Assembly (NCBI RefSeq): GCF_044772865.1
Contig: NZ_CP173029.1
Coordinates: 2,666,001-2,730,000 of the forward strand
Direction: 5' to 3'
From: Algirhabdus cladophorae
Lineage (GTDB): Bacteria; Pseudomonadota; Alphaproteobacteria; Rhodobacterales; Rhodobacteraceae
DNA length: 64,000 nt
Part shown: piece after piece, positions 23,535 to 31,804 of the stretch
How the letters are laid out: every line of letters begins with the position of its first letter
Numbering within the stretch: the stretch's first letter is position 1
Position numbers and translations under genes: made by a program
Notes under the pieces: model-generated
What the model was told of the DNA's origin: nothing
Databases searched by the model: none
Seen by the model: only the letters and a program-made list of their open reading frames with translations

Positions 23535-24923
23535 ATGTCGCAGAGTATTCTTATCGTCAACAATGTCGCGACAAATCGAATAGTTCTGAACGTCAAACTT
23601 TCCGCTGCTCAATACACGGTGCATCAGGCCCATAGCGGTGCCGCAGCCCTCAGGGTCTTGCGTACGAATTCAATTGATATGGTCCTTTTGGATGTGGACC
23701 TTCCGGACATGGATGGGACCCGCCTTTGCCGCAATATTCGGGCTTTGCCACGATCCAAGAACTGTCTGATTTTGGCGGCCATGGAAAATGAACCATTGGA
23801 CAAAAAGAAGGAAATCATGGCCGCGGGCGCCGATGATTATCTACAAAAACCTGTGGACGACAAAATTCTGCTGGCGCGTGTGCGCCGGTTGTTTCGGGCC
23901 CGTGCTGCTGAAACCGAATTGCAATTGCGCGATGGCACGGCGCAGGCTTTGGGTTTCGCCGAAGCCGCAGCCTCGTTTCAGGGGGCTGCGCATATTTCGG
24001 TCGTTGCGGGTGACCGTACGGCCCGCGACGATTGGCGCGCATCGCTTCAGGAATTCAGCAACCACCGCCTTGAGGGGCTCAGCCGTTGCGACGCCCTCAG
24101 TCAAGAATCCCCCGAGCTTGCCCCTGATATCTTTGTCATTTCTGCCCGCGACACTGAAGAAACCTTTGGCCTGTCCTTGCTGACCGAATTGCGCAGCAAC
24201 CCCAATACACGCCATTCTGGGATCGTCGTTGTGCTGCCGTATGAGAACCATAACCTCAGTGCCATTGCCTTGGATATGGGCGCCGATGATTTGGTTTACG
24301 AAGGCTTTGATCCGGCTGAATTAAGCCTGCGCTTGAACGTTTTGATCGATCGCAAACGTCAAAATGACACGCTCCGTCAACAGGTTAGAACTGGCCTGCA
24401 GGCCGCGGTGACGGATCAACTGACCGGCCTGTTTAACCGCCGCTATGCGATGCCCCACCTCAAACGTATTGCAGATCGGGCCAAGCGGACAGACCAATCC
24501 TTTGCAGTGATGATCTTGGATCTGGATCACTTCAAGCAGGTCAACGACCAGTATGGTCATGCAACCGGGGACAAAGTATTGGCAGAAGTGGCCAAGCGGC
24601 TGCGCGACAACCTAAGGCCCTTTGACATGGTCGCGCGCTTTGGTGGGGAGGAGTTCCTGATCGTGATGCCAGACACCCCCCTGCATCAGGCCAAGCAAGC
24701 CGCCGAACGTATTCGCAAGCTGATTGCAAAAGACCCTATTGAGGTCCCGTTTCAGGATAGCTCTATCCATGTCAGCACCAGCATTGGTGTGGCTGTGGGA
24801 AGCCCCCCACATCGCAGCACATTTGACGTCCAACAATTACTGAATGACGCGGATTCAGCACTTTATGATGCCAAGGCCGAAGGGCGAAATCAGGTCACAC
24901 TGGCACGGGGTGCCGCGGCCTAG
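23535..24923 (+). CDS. pleD: PleD-like diguanylate cyclase with two receiver domains
   Basis: A 462-residue protein: REC1 (about 3-120), REC2 (about 150-275) and GGDEF (about 295-460). The cyclase is intact: GGEEF active-site loop preceded by RPFD, the RxxD inhibitory site for c-di-GMP feedback. REC1 keeps the phospho-acceptor D53 and K105. Its acidic pair is N9-N10 instead of Asp-Asp, and the usual Thr/Ser is Ala81-Ala82. REC2 has no recognisable phosphorylation site. So c-di-GMP synthesis is expected, but phospho-activation is doubtful. Start ATG with GAGG 8 nt upstream. Confidence 0.9.
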   Translation: MSQSILIVNNVATNRIVLNVKLSAAQYTVHQAHSGAAALRVLRTNSIDMVLLDVDLPDMDGTRLCRNIRALPRSKNCLILAAMENEPLDKKKEIMAAGADDYLQKPVDDKILLARVRRLFRARAAETELQLRDGTAQALGFAEAAASFQGAAHISVVAGDRTARDDWRASLQEFSNHRLEGLSRCDALSQESPELAPDIFVISARDTEETFGLSLLTELRSNPNTRHSGIVVVLPYENHNLSAIALDMGADDLVYEGFDPAELSLRLNVLIDRKRQNDTLRQQVRTGLQAAVTDQLTGLFNRRYAMPHLKRIADRAKRTDQSFAVMILDLDHFKQVNDQYGHATGDKVLAEVAKRLRDNLRPFDMVARFGGEEFLIVMPDTPLHQAKQAAERIRKLIAKDPIEVPFQDSSIHVSTSIGVAVGSPPHRSTFDVQQLLNDADSALYDAKAEGRNQVTLARGAAA

Positions 24924-24924
24924 C

Positions 24925-25452
24925 CTAGTCCCGATTTTTGGGTTTGTTGCGTTTTGGGCCACGCTGGATGGCCTGTTCCAGACGATCCGCAAAGGCCATA
25001 CGATCACTTGCGCTCATATCTTGTAAGACCACGACAAGTCCCGCGCGCCCTGCAGTTTCCAAGGTCTGATTTCTATCTCGAAACGTTTGGGCTTGGGTGG
25101 CCAAAGCCGCCTCAAAATCTGCAGTATTGAATGGCTCGGCGCGCAACGCTGTCAATACCGGCTCGAAGGCTGCGCGCACTTGGGATCGATTGATCCGTGC
25201 GCCGTCCCGTTGGGCGCGAATTTGCTTGCCCAAAGCGCGACGTTGATCCCCATCCAGCGCCCGCAAATACCCGGTAAATCCAGGCGCCAATTGCACATGG
25301 CTGCCCTTGCCACCTTTGCCGCTCAGAACAGCGCCAGTAACGGCGCCCAACACCAAGAGGTTCAGCCCCAAAGAAACCACCAAGGCGGCCTTGATCCAGC
25401 GCCGTGTTTTGGGTTTGGGGGCAGGTTGATTTGGTGAAGTATCGTTTGTCAT
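24925..25452 (-). CDS. Periplasmic heavy-metal-sensor-like (Spy/CnrX-type) membrane-anchored protein
   Basis: A 175-residue protein with one N-terminal membrane anchor (about residues 20-45) and a helical periplasmic domain. It includes LDGDQRRALGKQIRAQRDGARINRSQVRAAFEPVLTALRAEPFN, typical of the metal_resist/CnrX-Spy fold. It lacks obvious His/Cys/Met metal ligands in the helices. Encoded 3 bp after the anti-sigma-like gene, as the last gene of the ECF sigma operon, it could feed a periplasmic signal to that module. The role is inferred from fold and neighbours. Confidence 0.72.
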   Translation of the reverse strand: MTNDTSPNQPAPKPKTRRWIKAALVVSLGLNLLVLGAVTGAVLSGKGGKGSHVQLAPGFTGYLRALDGDQRRALGKQIRAQRDGARINRSQVRAAFEPVLTALRAEPFNTADFEAALATQAQTFRDRNQTLETAGRAGLVVVLQDMSASDRMAFADRLEQAIQRGPKRNKPKNRD

Positions 25453-25455
25453 AAC

Positions 25456-25812
25456 TCAAATTTCCTCTAGCACACTGGCCCACGCCAGATCAGCATCATC
25501 AAACGCGGCCGCGCTGCCGGTATCAAAGTAAAGGCTCATCACGCTGTCGGCCAGCATCGGTGTATCAATGCCAATCCACAGTCCCGCAGCGGTGGCTGTC
25601 GCGAGCCCGGCAATGGAGGGCCAACCGCCAACCATGTCCTTGAACCGTGTCCACACACTGGGTTCCGGGGCCGCGCCCCAAGCATCGACCTGCGGTTGCA
25701 AGTCAGATGCATCGCGCATCACCCGCTGCAATAAATCATCGCTGGCTTGCGGCGGATCAGCCTGAGCAGCGGCGAAAAACGCGTCCAACGGGTCGTCTTT
25801 ATGATGGGTCAT
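25456..25812 (-). CDS. Anti-sigma-factor-like single-pass membrane protein
   Basis: A 118-residue protein: an acidic helical cytoplasmic part (residues 1-60), one membrane segment (about 64-83, SIAGLATATAAGLWIGI) and a short acidic periplasmic tail. Its start lies within the ECF sigma gene end (14-bp overlap), the classic sigma/anti-sigma arrangement. No zinc HxxxCxxC motif is present, so if it is an anti-sigma factor it is of the zinc-free type. Assignment is from topology and position only. Confidence 0.55.
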   Translation of the reverse strand: MTHHKDDPLDAFFAAAQADPPQASDDLLQRVMRDASDLQPQVDAWGAAPEPSVWTRFKDMVGGWPSIAGLATATAAGLWIGIDTPMLADSVMSLYFDTGSAAAFDDADLAWASVLEEI

Positions 25813-26389
25813 TTTCAAATCCCAATGCTTCTTTTTGGCCCGAAAGGGCCGCTGTTAATCCACGTTTGCCGCGCGCCGTCAGGCTTTCGACGGCCTCGAC
25901 GCTGATCTCCATGATCTGTGCAATATCGGGGTTCGAATGCCCCTCGATATGGCGCAGGACCACGGCTTGGCGTTGCGCATCTGGCAATGTGCCCAAGGCG
26001 GCCTGCAATGCAGCCGCGCGATCATCCGCAATCAGTTTGGCGTCTGCACTGGCGGCTTGCGAGACAGGTTCAGCGATCTCATCCAGACCAAGCCCGCGTT
26101 TCTTTCGCAGCCGATCCGTGCACAGGTTCACCGCCACACGGTAGAGCCACGTCGAAACCTTTGCCTCACCCTGACGCCATGTGGGTGCCTGTTTCCAAAG
26201 GCGGATCATCGCCTCCTGAGTGACATCTTCAGCCTCGGCACGATCACCTAAAACACGGGCCGCATAGCCAAAAATGCGCGGTGTCAAACGGGCCGTCAAT
26301 GCCCCAGCTGCTGCCGCATCCCCGTTGGCATAAAGGACCAACAGCGCGTCATCACTGGTCTGAGACATGGCGTCATAGGGCATTGTCAT
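25799..26389 (-). CDS. ECF-type RNA polymerase sigma factor
   Basis: A 196-residue sigma-70 family factor of the short ECF class. Region 2 includes LGDRAEAEDVTQEAMIRLWKQAPTWRQGEAKVSTWLYRVAVNLC, with DRLRKKR following. Region 4 is LGTLPDAQRQAVVLRHIEGHSNPDIAQIMEISVEAVESLTARGKRGL, a complete HTH. It is followed by an anti-sigma-like and a periplasmic sensor-like gene, and preceded by an EF-hand protein gene with a hairpin in between. The linked products suggest an envelope- or metal-responsive regulon; I found no convincing autoregulatory ECF promoter upstream. Confidence 0.9.
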   Translation of the reverse strand: MTMPYDAMSQTSDDALLVLYANGDAAAAGALTARLTPRIFGYAARVLGDRAEAEDVTQEAMIRLWKQAPTWRQGEAKVSTWLYRVAVNLCTDRLRKKRGLGLDEIAEPVSQAASADAKLIADDRAAALQAALGTLPDAQRQAVVLRHIEGHSNPDIAQIMEISVEAVESLTARGKRGLTAALSGQKEALGFENDPS

Positions 26390-26424
26390 AAAGCGGATGT
26401 ATCGGGTTGTGTAACTGCGGGCAA

Positions 26425-26452
26425 TTGGCAGGCCTCAAACGAAGCCTGCCAA
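26425..26452 (-). terminator. Hairpin between EF-hand gene and ECF sigma gene
   Basis: A perfect 9-bp stem TTGGCAGGC / GCCTGCCAA with a 10-nt loop, 7 bp after the EF-hand stop and 36 bp before the sigma start. The minus-strand tail (TTGCCCGC) has no real U-run, so it may attenuate or stabilise the message rather than terminate it. Confidence 0.5.
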
Positions 26453-26458
26453 ATGCGT

Positions 26459-26935
26459 TTACTCGGCTTTGGGTTTGCCGTGACCGCGTTTGCCCATTTT
26501 GGCAGAAGCGGCTTCGAACTCTTCTTTGCTGATGGCACCGTCTTTGTCGGCGTCAATCCGTTCAAATCCACGGCCTTTGCGACCTTCACCTTTGCCACCA
26601 CGGGCGGCTTGCAGTTCTTCGATGCTCAGCTGGCCATCTTCATTGGCGTCAAGTCGTTTGATCATCCGCTCAACGCGGCGTTCTTTGGCTTTTTCTGATG
26701 TGGCCATCATTTCTTCGGCACTCAAAAGCCCGTCACCATTGGTGTCGGCAGTTGCAAAACGGGCGGTGCCACGTGCTTGCATTTCTTCCATTGTGATTTT
26801 GCCATCACCATCTGTATCCAACTGTTCAAAGCTGGGGCGTTCGCGATCACCTTCGCCGCGCGCTTGCGCAACACCGGCGATAGCTGTGGTTGCAATCAAG
26901 GCTGCAAGACCTACGCTCAAAATACGTTTACTCAT
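26459..26935 (-). CDS. Exported EF-hand calcium-binding protein
   Basis: A 158-residue periplasmic protein with signal peptide ending near AQA (residue 25). It has four EF-hand loops: DTDGDGKITMEE, DTNGDGLLSAEE, DANEDGQLSIEE and DADKDGAISKEE, each with the expected Asp/Asn/Glu ligands. The linkers are basic, and the C-terminus is GKPKAE after a Gly/Lys/His stretch. It lies directly upstream of the ECF sigma gene on the same strand, so it may be co-transcribed with or regulated by it. Ca2+ (or other divalent metal) buffering or sensing is the inference. Confidence 0.88.
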   Translation of the reverse strand: MSKRILSVGLAALIATTAIAGVAQARGEGDRERPSFEQLDTDGDGKITMEEMQARGTARFATADTNGDGLLSAEEMMATSEKAKERRVERMIKRLDANEDGQLSIEELQAARGGKGEGRKGRGFERIDADKDGAISKEEFEAASAKMGKRGHGKPKAE

Positions 26936-27132
26936 TAGTGTTCTCCTAAAGTTAACGCCGTGCTGTTCCGTGAGTGTTTAGGCACGATCACAGGGTAAAA
27001 CGGGCCCTGCTCGTTTTTCCGTCGCACTTTCTAAAATTATTTTCCCGCGACCAGCCGTCACATGGGACATCCTGTACCCTGTTGTTTCACGCGCAGCCCT
27101 TCTAGATAGGTCCTAGCAAAGGCGTAAACTGC

Positions 27133-27522
27133 ATGACAGATCAATCAATCACTCTTGAAAATCGGCCCATGGGCCAAGCGGTTTTGCGCGGTTTTCAGTG
27201 CAAATGCCCAAATTGCGGCAGTGGTCCGTTGCTAAAGGGCTATTTGACCCTGCGCGAGGAATGCACGGTCTGCCGCCAGGATTTAACGCCTGCGCGGGCT
27301 GATGATGGCCCGGCTTATCTAACGATTCTGCTGGTCGGCCATATTCTGGCACCTCTTTTACACGTATTTTTCACCACGTTTCGACCCGAACCGATGGTTA
27401 TGGCCAGTTTGTTTGGCGTTTTGGCCGTTGGGCTGTCGCTTTTCTTGCTGCCGCGTTTAAAAGGAGTGGTCGTGGCCATTCAATGGGCCCGCTACATGCA
27501 TGGGTTTGGTCGTTCTGGCTGA
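27133..27522 (+). CDS. DUF983 family zinc-ribbon membrane protein
   Basis: A 129-residue protein. An N-terminal zinc-ribbon-like CKCPNCG and CTVC pair is followed by a RADDGPAYLTILLVGHILAPL signature and two membrane helices (about 62-82 and 88-108). This is the DUF983 pattern. It precedes a NUDIX gene by 21 bp on the same strand, a pairing I associate with this family of bacteria. Function is unknown. Confidence 0.82.
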   Translation: MTDQSITLENRPMGQAVLRGFQCKCPNCGSGPLLKGYLTLREECTVCRQDLTPARADDGPAYLTILLVGHILAPLLHVFFTTFRPEPMVMASLFGVLAVGLSLFLLPRLKGVVVAIQWARYMHGFGRSG

Positions 27523-27543
27523 TCCCGTTTGAGGGGATAGGCC

Positions 27544-28227
27544 ATGGATAAATCCGCAATCCGCAACGCAGCCACGGTGATATTGCAGCGCAGCACACCA
27601 GACGGGCCGGCTATTTTGGTGGGTCAACGCGGGGCGAAGGCCGCGTTTATGCCTAATAAGTTCGTGTTTCCAGGCGGTGCGGTGGACCCGGCAGACGGCA
27701 ACATCCCACTTGGCAGCGCCCTGCCTGCCCCCTGCGATTCCCGTTTGCGCGAAGACGGCAGTGTTGATCCGAATGCACTTGCCACCGCGGCCATTCGCGA
27801 GCTTTGGGAAGAAACTGGTTTGATTTTGGGAACCCCTGCTGCGTGGCCCGATGCCCCGGAAGATTGGCATGCCTTCGCGGCGCACGGTATGCGGCCCCAT
27901 GCAGCACACTTGCGGTTTTTCTTTCGTGCGATCACCCCACCGGGGCGTCCACGCAGGTTCGATGCGCGGTTTTTCTTGATCGATGCGGATCATATTTCCG
28001 GCGATCTGGATGATTTTTCCGCGGCCAGCGATGAACTAAGCCACTTGCACTGGGTGCCTTTGGCAGATGTTTTGACCCTCGACCTGCCGTTTATTACCGA
28101 AGTTGTTTTGGCGGAAGTCGCACGGCACCCTGACCCAAGCCAAGCCCCCCAAACCGTGCCGTTTTTCAAAAACACTGACGAGGAAAGCCTGTTTCTGAGG
28201 TTGAATGGCGCGCCCTTAGAGGACTGA
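27544..28227 (+). CDS. NUDIX hydrolase
   Basis: A 227-residue NUDIX protein of the longer (NUDT7/CoA-pyrophosphatase-like) type. The Nudix box is interrupted in the way usual for this subgroup: AIRELWEETGLIL is readable, with an insertion between the conserved G (FPGGAVDPADG) and the REWEE helix. Nucleoside-diphosphate-linked substrates are expected; which one is not readable. A ribosome site GAGGGG precedes ATG. Its 3' end overlaps the convergent transporter gene by 12 bp. Confidence 0.85.
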   Translation: MDKSAIRNAATVILQRSTPDGPAILVGQRGAKAAFMPNKFVFPGGAVDPADGNIPLGSALPAPCDSRLREDGSVDPNALATAAIRELWEETGLILGTPAAWPDAPEDWHAFAAHGMRPHAAHLRFFFRAITPPGRPRRFDARFFLIDADHISGDLDDFSAASDELSHLHWVPLADVLTLDLPFITEVVLAEVARHPDPSQAPQTVPFFKNTDEESLFLRLNGAPLED

Positions 28228-29130
28228 AACCAGAAGTAAGATCGAGGCCAACAACACGATCATGCCCAGGACTTCCCGTGCGCGCGTGGGTTCGCGAAAC
28301 ACCAACAACCCAGTGAGAAACGCAAAGACAAGTTCGATCTGGCCCAAGGCAAACACATAGGCCACAGTTTGTTGGGTGAAGGCCCAAAACCACCCCAGTG
28401 ACGCGATCACGCTGGTCAGCCCTACAGGGGCCGCGCGCCGCCAATGGGTCATCACTTTGGTGATCTGGCCTTGCTCAAACACCCGCAACCACAGCGCCAT
28501 CCCCAGCATCTGCGCGGTGCTGACCATGGCGAGGGTCATCATGGCGCGCAGCAATGCGTTTTCATCCCCGAACAAATCCAACGACAGAGCCGCCCCCCGA
28601 TACCCAACACCCGAAAGGGCAAAAAACAGACCAGAGGCAATCCCAAAAATCGCGGCCCTATTCCACAAGAACCGCAGGATTGAGCCATCGGTTTTCGGTG
28701 GGTCAGACAGGATCATTACACCGATAAATCCAAGAACGACTGCCGACAGGCCGCCAAAGGTCATCGCCTCGCCCAGCACAACAAAGCCCACCAGCGCAGA
28801 CAGCAAGACTTCGGTCTTTTTCAGGGTAATACCCACGGCAAAGTTCCGGTGCGAGAACAGGCTGACAACAAAAACAGTGGCCAAGATCTGGCTCAGGGCA
28901 CCGCCAAGGGCAAAGGCCCAAAACCGCAGGTTGGTTTGCGGTATGTCAGTTTCCTGCCAGGACAGATAGACTGCAAGCAGCGCAACCGCCAAAGGAGCTG
29001 CGTAAACAAATCGAGCAAAAGTTGCACCACCCGTACTAAAGCCCACATCCTTTAGCTGTTTTTGGAACATAAACCGCAGATTTTGGACAAAGGCCGCTCC
29101 GATGGTGACCCAGATCCATGTTTCAATCAT
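28216..29130 (-). CDS. DMT-family (EamA) transporter
   Basis: A 304-residue inner-membrane protein with about ten helices and the two EamA repeats (for example SALVGFVVLGEAMTFGGLSAVVLGFIGVMI and FALGQIELVFAFLTGLLVFREPTRA). The start at 29130 (MIETWIWVTIGAA) overlaps the SDR gene by 8 bp, so it is the last gene of the carnitine operon. Its substrate could be carnitine, betaine or a degradation product; the family (drug/metabolite transporters) does not decide direction or solute. Confidence 0.85.
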   Translation of the reverse strand: MIETWIWVTIGAAFVQNLRFMFQKQLKDVGFSTGGATFARFVYAAPLAVALLAVYLSWQETDIPQTNLRFWAFALGGALSQILATVFVVSLFSHRNFAVGITLKKTEVLLSALVGFVVLGEAMTFGGLSAVVLGFIGVMILSDPPKTDGSILRFLWNRAAIFGIASGLFFALSGVGYRGAALSLDLFGDENALLRAMMTLAMVSTAQMLGMALWLRVFEQGQITKVMTHWRRAAPVGLTSVIASLGWFWAFTQQTVAYVFALGQIELVFAFLTGLLVFREPTRAREVLGMIVLLASILLLVSVL

Positions 29131-29908
29131 TTGGAACTTCAGCCTCCGAGCCGCTGGATGGGCCAAGTTTTGGATCGGGGTTTTCCGTGTGCCCATCAAC
29201 AGCAATCACCTGTCCGCTGACGCGACGGGCCCCATCAGATCCCAAAAAGACCGCCATATCCGCGATGTCTTGTGCCTCTACAAAACTGCGCATCGAGGTG
29301 CCTGCGGCGTAGCCTGCGTAGACTTCATCGCGGCTCATTCCTTTGGCGGCGGCCTCACGGTTAAGCACCCCTTCCATGCGCGGCCCTTCCACAGCACCAG
29401 GGCAGATGGCGTTGCACCGAATGCCAAACGGGCCCAATTCCATAGCCAAGGTTTTCATCAATCCGATCATGCCCCATTTTGCTGCCGCATAGGGCGCGCG
29501 ATTAGGATAGCCGTATATTCCCGCAGTCGAGGATGTGATTGTAATTGCGCCCTTTTTCGCGGATTTCATCAGGGGGCTTGCGTATTTCGCCGCCAAAAAC
29601 GCCCCTTCAAGATTGACCGACACGCACTGCCGCCAAGCGTCCAATTCCACATGTTCAATCAGCGCTGTGGGTCCCGCAATGCCTGCGTTCGCGCATAGAA
29701 CATCAAGCTGGCCCATCTGATCAAACAGGCCTTTGACATCCCCCTCATCAGCGCAATCAATCTGATGCTTGGCCCATATATCAGGGCAATCCCCCAATGC
29801 TGCAGCATCAAGATCTGCAACCCACACCTCAAAACCAGCAGCCTCAAAAGCGTGACCCATCGCACGTCCAATGCCAGAGGCCCCAGCCGTGATCAAAACC
29901 CGTTTCAC
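29123..29908 (-). CDS. Short-chain dehydrogenase in the carnitine operon
   Basis: A 261-residue SDR. The cofactor motif is TAGASGIGRAMG at residues 7-18. Active-site residues appear as ITSSTAG (Ser) and YAAAK (Tyr/Lys). An acidic residue after beta2 (VADLD) indicates NAD preference. The GTG start overlaps the carnitine dehydrogenase stop (GTGA). The substrate is not apparent; in this context a hydroxy-acid or D-isomer of carnitine, or acetoacetate-derived 3-hydroxybutyrate, are possibilities only. The last 20 residues form a polar extension beyond the usual SDR end. Confidence 0.82.
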   Translation of the reverse strand: MKRVLITAGASGIGRAMGHAFEAAGFEVWVADLDAAALGDCPDIWAKHQIDCADEGDVKGLFDQMGQLDVLCANAGIAGPTALIEHVELDAWRQCVSVNLEGAFLAAKYASPLMKSAKKGAITITSSTAGIYGYPNRAPYAAAKWGMIGLMKTLAMELGPFGIRCNAICPGAVEGPRMEGVLNREAAAKGMSRDEVYAGYAAGTSMRSFVEAQDIADMAVFLGSDGARRVSGQVIAVDGHTENPDPKLGPSSGSEAEVPND

Positions 29909-31347
29909 CCTTTGACGCCCACGGCTTTGCCAACGCCATCTGGACGCGGCAGGTCGGCATGGATCGCAGCAATTGCAGCAAGTTTAGTGGCAATCGCAGC
30001 AGAAGGTTCCGAGGCGCGGCGCGTCTCAAGTGAGACATGGATGAGCATGTGCTCACCCGTGGCCAATAGGCGCTCGCCGTCAAACATAGAATGGAACAGG
30101 TGCATTTTCTTGCCCGCCCCTTCAAGGCACAGGGTCTCGATATGAATACGTGTGCCTGCGTGAACCTCATCGATATGACGGATGTGGGTTTCGGCAGTGA
30201 AATAGCTGCCCCCTGTTGCAATATACTCCGCATCACAGCCGACGATTTCCATGAAACGGTCGGTGGCGTCACCAAATGCCTGCAAATATCGCGCCTCGTT
30301 CATGTGCCCGTTGTAATCTGTCCAATCGAGTGGCACGGCGCGGGATACAGTCTTGACTGCACCACTAAGATCAGGCGCAGATGGCGTGCCATCCCACTGA
30401 TTGAGCAAGGCCCCCGCCCCCCAATCCTGTGCTTTGAGGGCGCGCATCATCGCCACCAGATTGTTGTCGCGGATCCGTTCCAGTTCGCGAATCGAATGGG
30501 CACCGGATTGGGCATCAGACTGATCTGCAATCAAATCGACCAGTTCGTCCGTAAAGTCGGGCACATCCATCAGCTTGGTCCAGGGCCATTTCAAAGCAGG
30601 ACCGAATTGGGCCATGAAATGCTTCATCCCTGCCTCACCGCCTGCTACGCGATACGTCTCGAACAGGCCCATTTGCGCCCAGCGAATGCCAAAACCATAG
30701 CGGATGGCATTGTCGATCTCTTCTGTCGTGGCGATGCCATCCTTGACCAGCCAAAGCGCCTCGCGCCAGACGGCCTCAAGAAAGCGATCGGCGATATGCG
30801 CGTCGATTTCCTTTTTGATATGAAGGGGATACATGCCAATCTCGGCCACAATCGCTTTGGCCTTGTCGGTCAAATCAGAGCTGTTTTTGTCCGTTGTCAC
30901 GACCTCAACCAACGGCATCAGATAGACAGGATTGAACGGATGGCAGACCATGATTTGTTCAGGCCGCGTGGCACAGCCCTGTAGTTCGGACGGCTTAAAC
31001 CCAGAGGTAGACGAGCCGATCACCGCATCCGCTGGGCAATGTTCCTGGATCGTTTGAAAGACCTTTTGCTTCAACTCCAGCCGTTCTGAAACGCTTTCTT
31101 GGATCCAGTCTGCCCCGGTCACGGCCGCCGAAATCGTCTCGACAAAATTCAACTGACCTTCGGCAGGCATGGCGCGATCTGTCAGGCCCGGCAGCGAACG
31201 CCGCGCATTGTCTAACACTTCGCCTATCTTGCGTGGGGCTTCGGGGTCAGGATCAAAGACATTGACCGTCCATCCCATCAGCAAGAACCGTGCGGCCCAA
31301 CCGCCACCGATCACACCACCGCCAATAATTGCCGCTGTTTTAGTCAT
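29905..31347 (-). CDS. L-carnitine 3-dehydrogenase fused to betainyl-CoA thioesterase-like domain
   Basis: A 480-residue two-domain protein. Residues 1-310 are a 3-hydroxyacyl-CoA dehydrogenase-like NAD enzyme (AIIGGGVIGGGWAARFLL, then SSTSGFKPSEL and HPFNPVYLMPLVEV), matching L-carnitine dehydrogenase, which makes 3-dehydrocarnitine. Residues about 335-470 are a hot-dog thioesterase (VPLDWTDYNGHMNEARYL), matching the betainyl-CoA thioesterase that is a separate gene in Pseudomonas but fused in some alphaproteobacteria. With the adjacent BKACE enzyme it forms the route carnitine to glycine betaine plus acetoacetate. It sits 1 bp after the lipocalin stop. Confidence 0.9.
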   Translation of the reverse strand: MTKTAAIIGGGVIGGGWAARFLLMGWTVNVFDPDPEAPRKIGEVLDNARRSLPGLTDRAMPAEGQLNFVETISAAVTGADWIQESVSERLELKQKVFQTIQEHCPADAVIGSSTSGFKPSELQGCATRPEQIMVCHPFNPVYLMPLVEVVTTDKNSSDLTDKAKAIVAEIGMYPLHIKKEIDAHIADRFLEAVWREALWLVKDGIATTEEIDNAIRYGFGIRWAQMGLFETYRVAGGEAGMKHFMAQFGPALKWPWTKLMDVPDFTDELVDLIADQSDAQSGAHSIRELERIRDNNLVAMMRALKAQDWGAGALLNQWDGTPSAPDLSGAVKTVSRAVPLDWTDYNGHMNEARYLQAFGDATDRFMEIVGCDAEYIATGGSYFTAETHIRHIDEVHAGTRIHIETLCLEGAGKKMHLFHSMFDGERLLATGEHMLIHVSLETRRASEPSAAIATKLAAIAAIHADLPRPDGVGKAVGVKG

Positions 31348-31348
31348 T

Positions 31349-31804
31349 TTAAACGTCCTTCATTCGGCTAAGATCATAGCCGTACCATTCCAGAATTTCG
31401 CGCGCTGCCTTCAGCCTATCGGGACTTGGCGTACCATTGCGATCCATAATCCATCCAAAGCGCCCATCGGGCGAGCCGATCACGGCTGTGCGATTGTTGA
31501 TATCAAGCCAATGCACCCAAAATTGCTGGCCACCTGCGGTCAGTCGGCCCTGCGCGTTGCGCGTGACAGGCAAGAGTTGCTGATTAAGCGCCATATTGGG
31601 CCCGTCAAAACGCACCTGCCGCACTGCACCAAATTGTGCGTCGTCAAAGATCGATACAATCCGCCATTCACCCGCCAAACGCTCTAGCGTGACATCCGCT
31701 TGCGAGGCCACTTGCGCCGTTGGATTGCGAAAGGCAATGGGCGCGACAGGGTCCAGAGGGGCCGTACATCCAGCCAGTAGTATCACGGCCAAAAGGCGTT
31801 TCAT
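31349..31804 (-). CDS. Lipocalin-family lipoprotein
   Basis: A 151-residue outer-membrane-type lipoprotein: signal MKRLLAVILLAGC with lipobox LAGC (Cys 13). The bacterial lipocalin signature includes LAGEWRIVSIFDD, and RFGWIMDRNGTPSPDRLKAAREILEWYGYDLSRM lies at the end, as in Blc-like proteins. It is embedded in the carnitine operon with ATGA overlap at its start and 1 bp spacing at its end, so it is surely co-expressed. A role in binding an amphipathic or acylated amine (for example acyl-carnitine) at the envelope is an inference. Confidence 0.82.
   Translation of the reverse strand: MKRLLAVILLAGCTAPLDPVAPIAFRNPTAQVASQADVTLERLAGEWRIVSIFDDAQFGAVRQVRFDGPNMALNQQLLPVTRNAQGRLTAGGQQFWVHWLDINNRTAVIGSPDGRFGWIMDRNGTPSPDRLKAAREILEWYGYDLSRMKDV

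Noticed and set aside
26936..27132. ECF-type promoter (GGAAC / CGTT) upstream of the EF-hand gene
   Set aside because: GGAA-like and CGTT-like words occur but only at spacings of about 8-12 bp, not the expected 16-17 bp.
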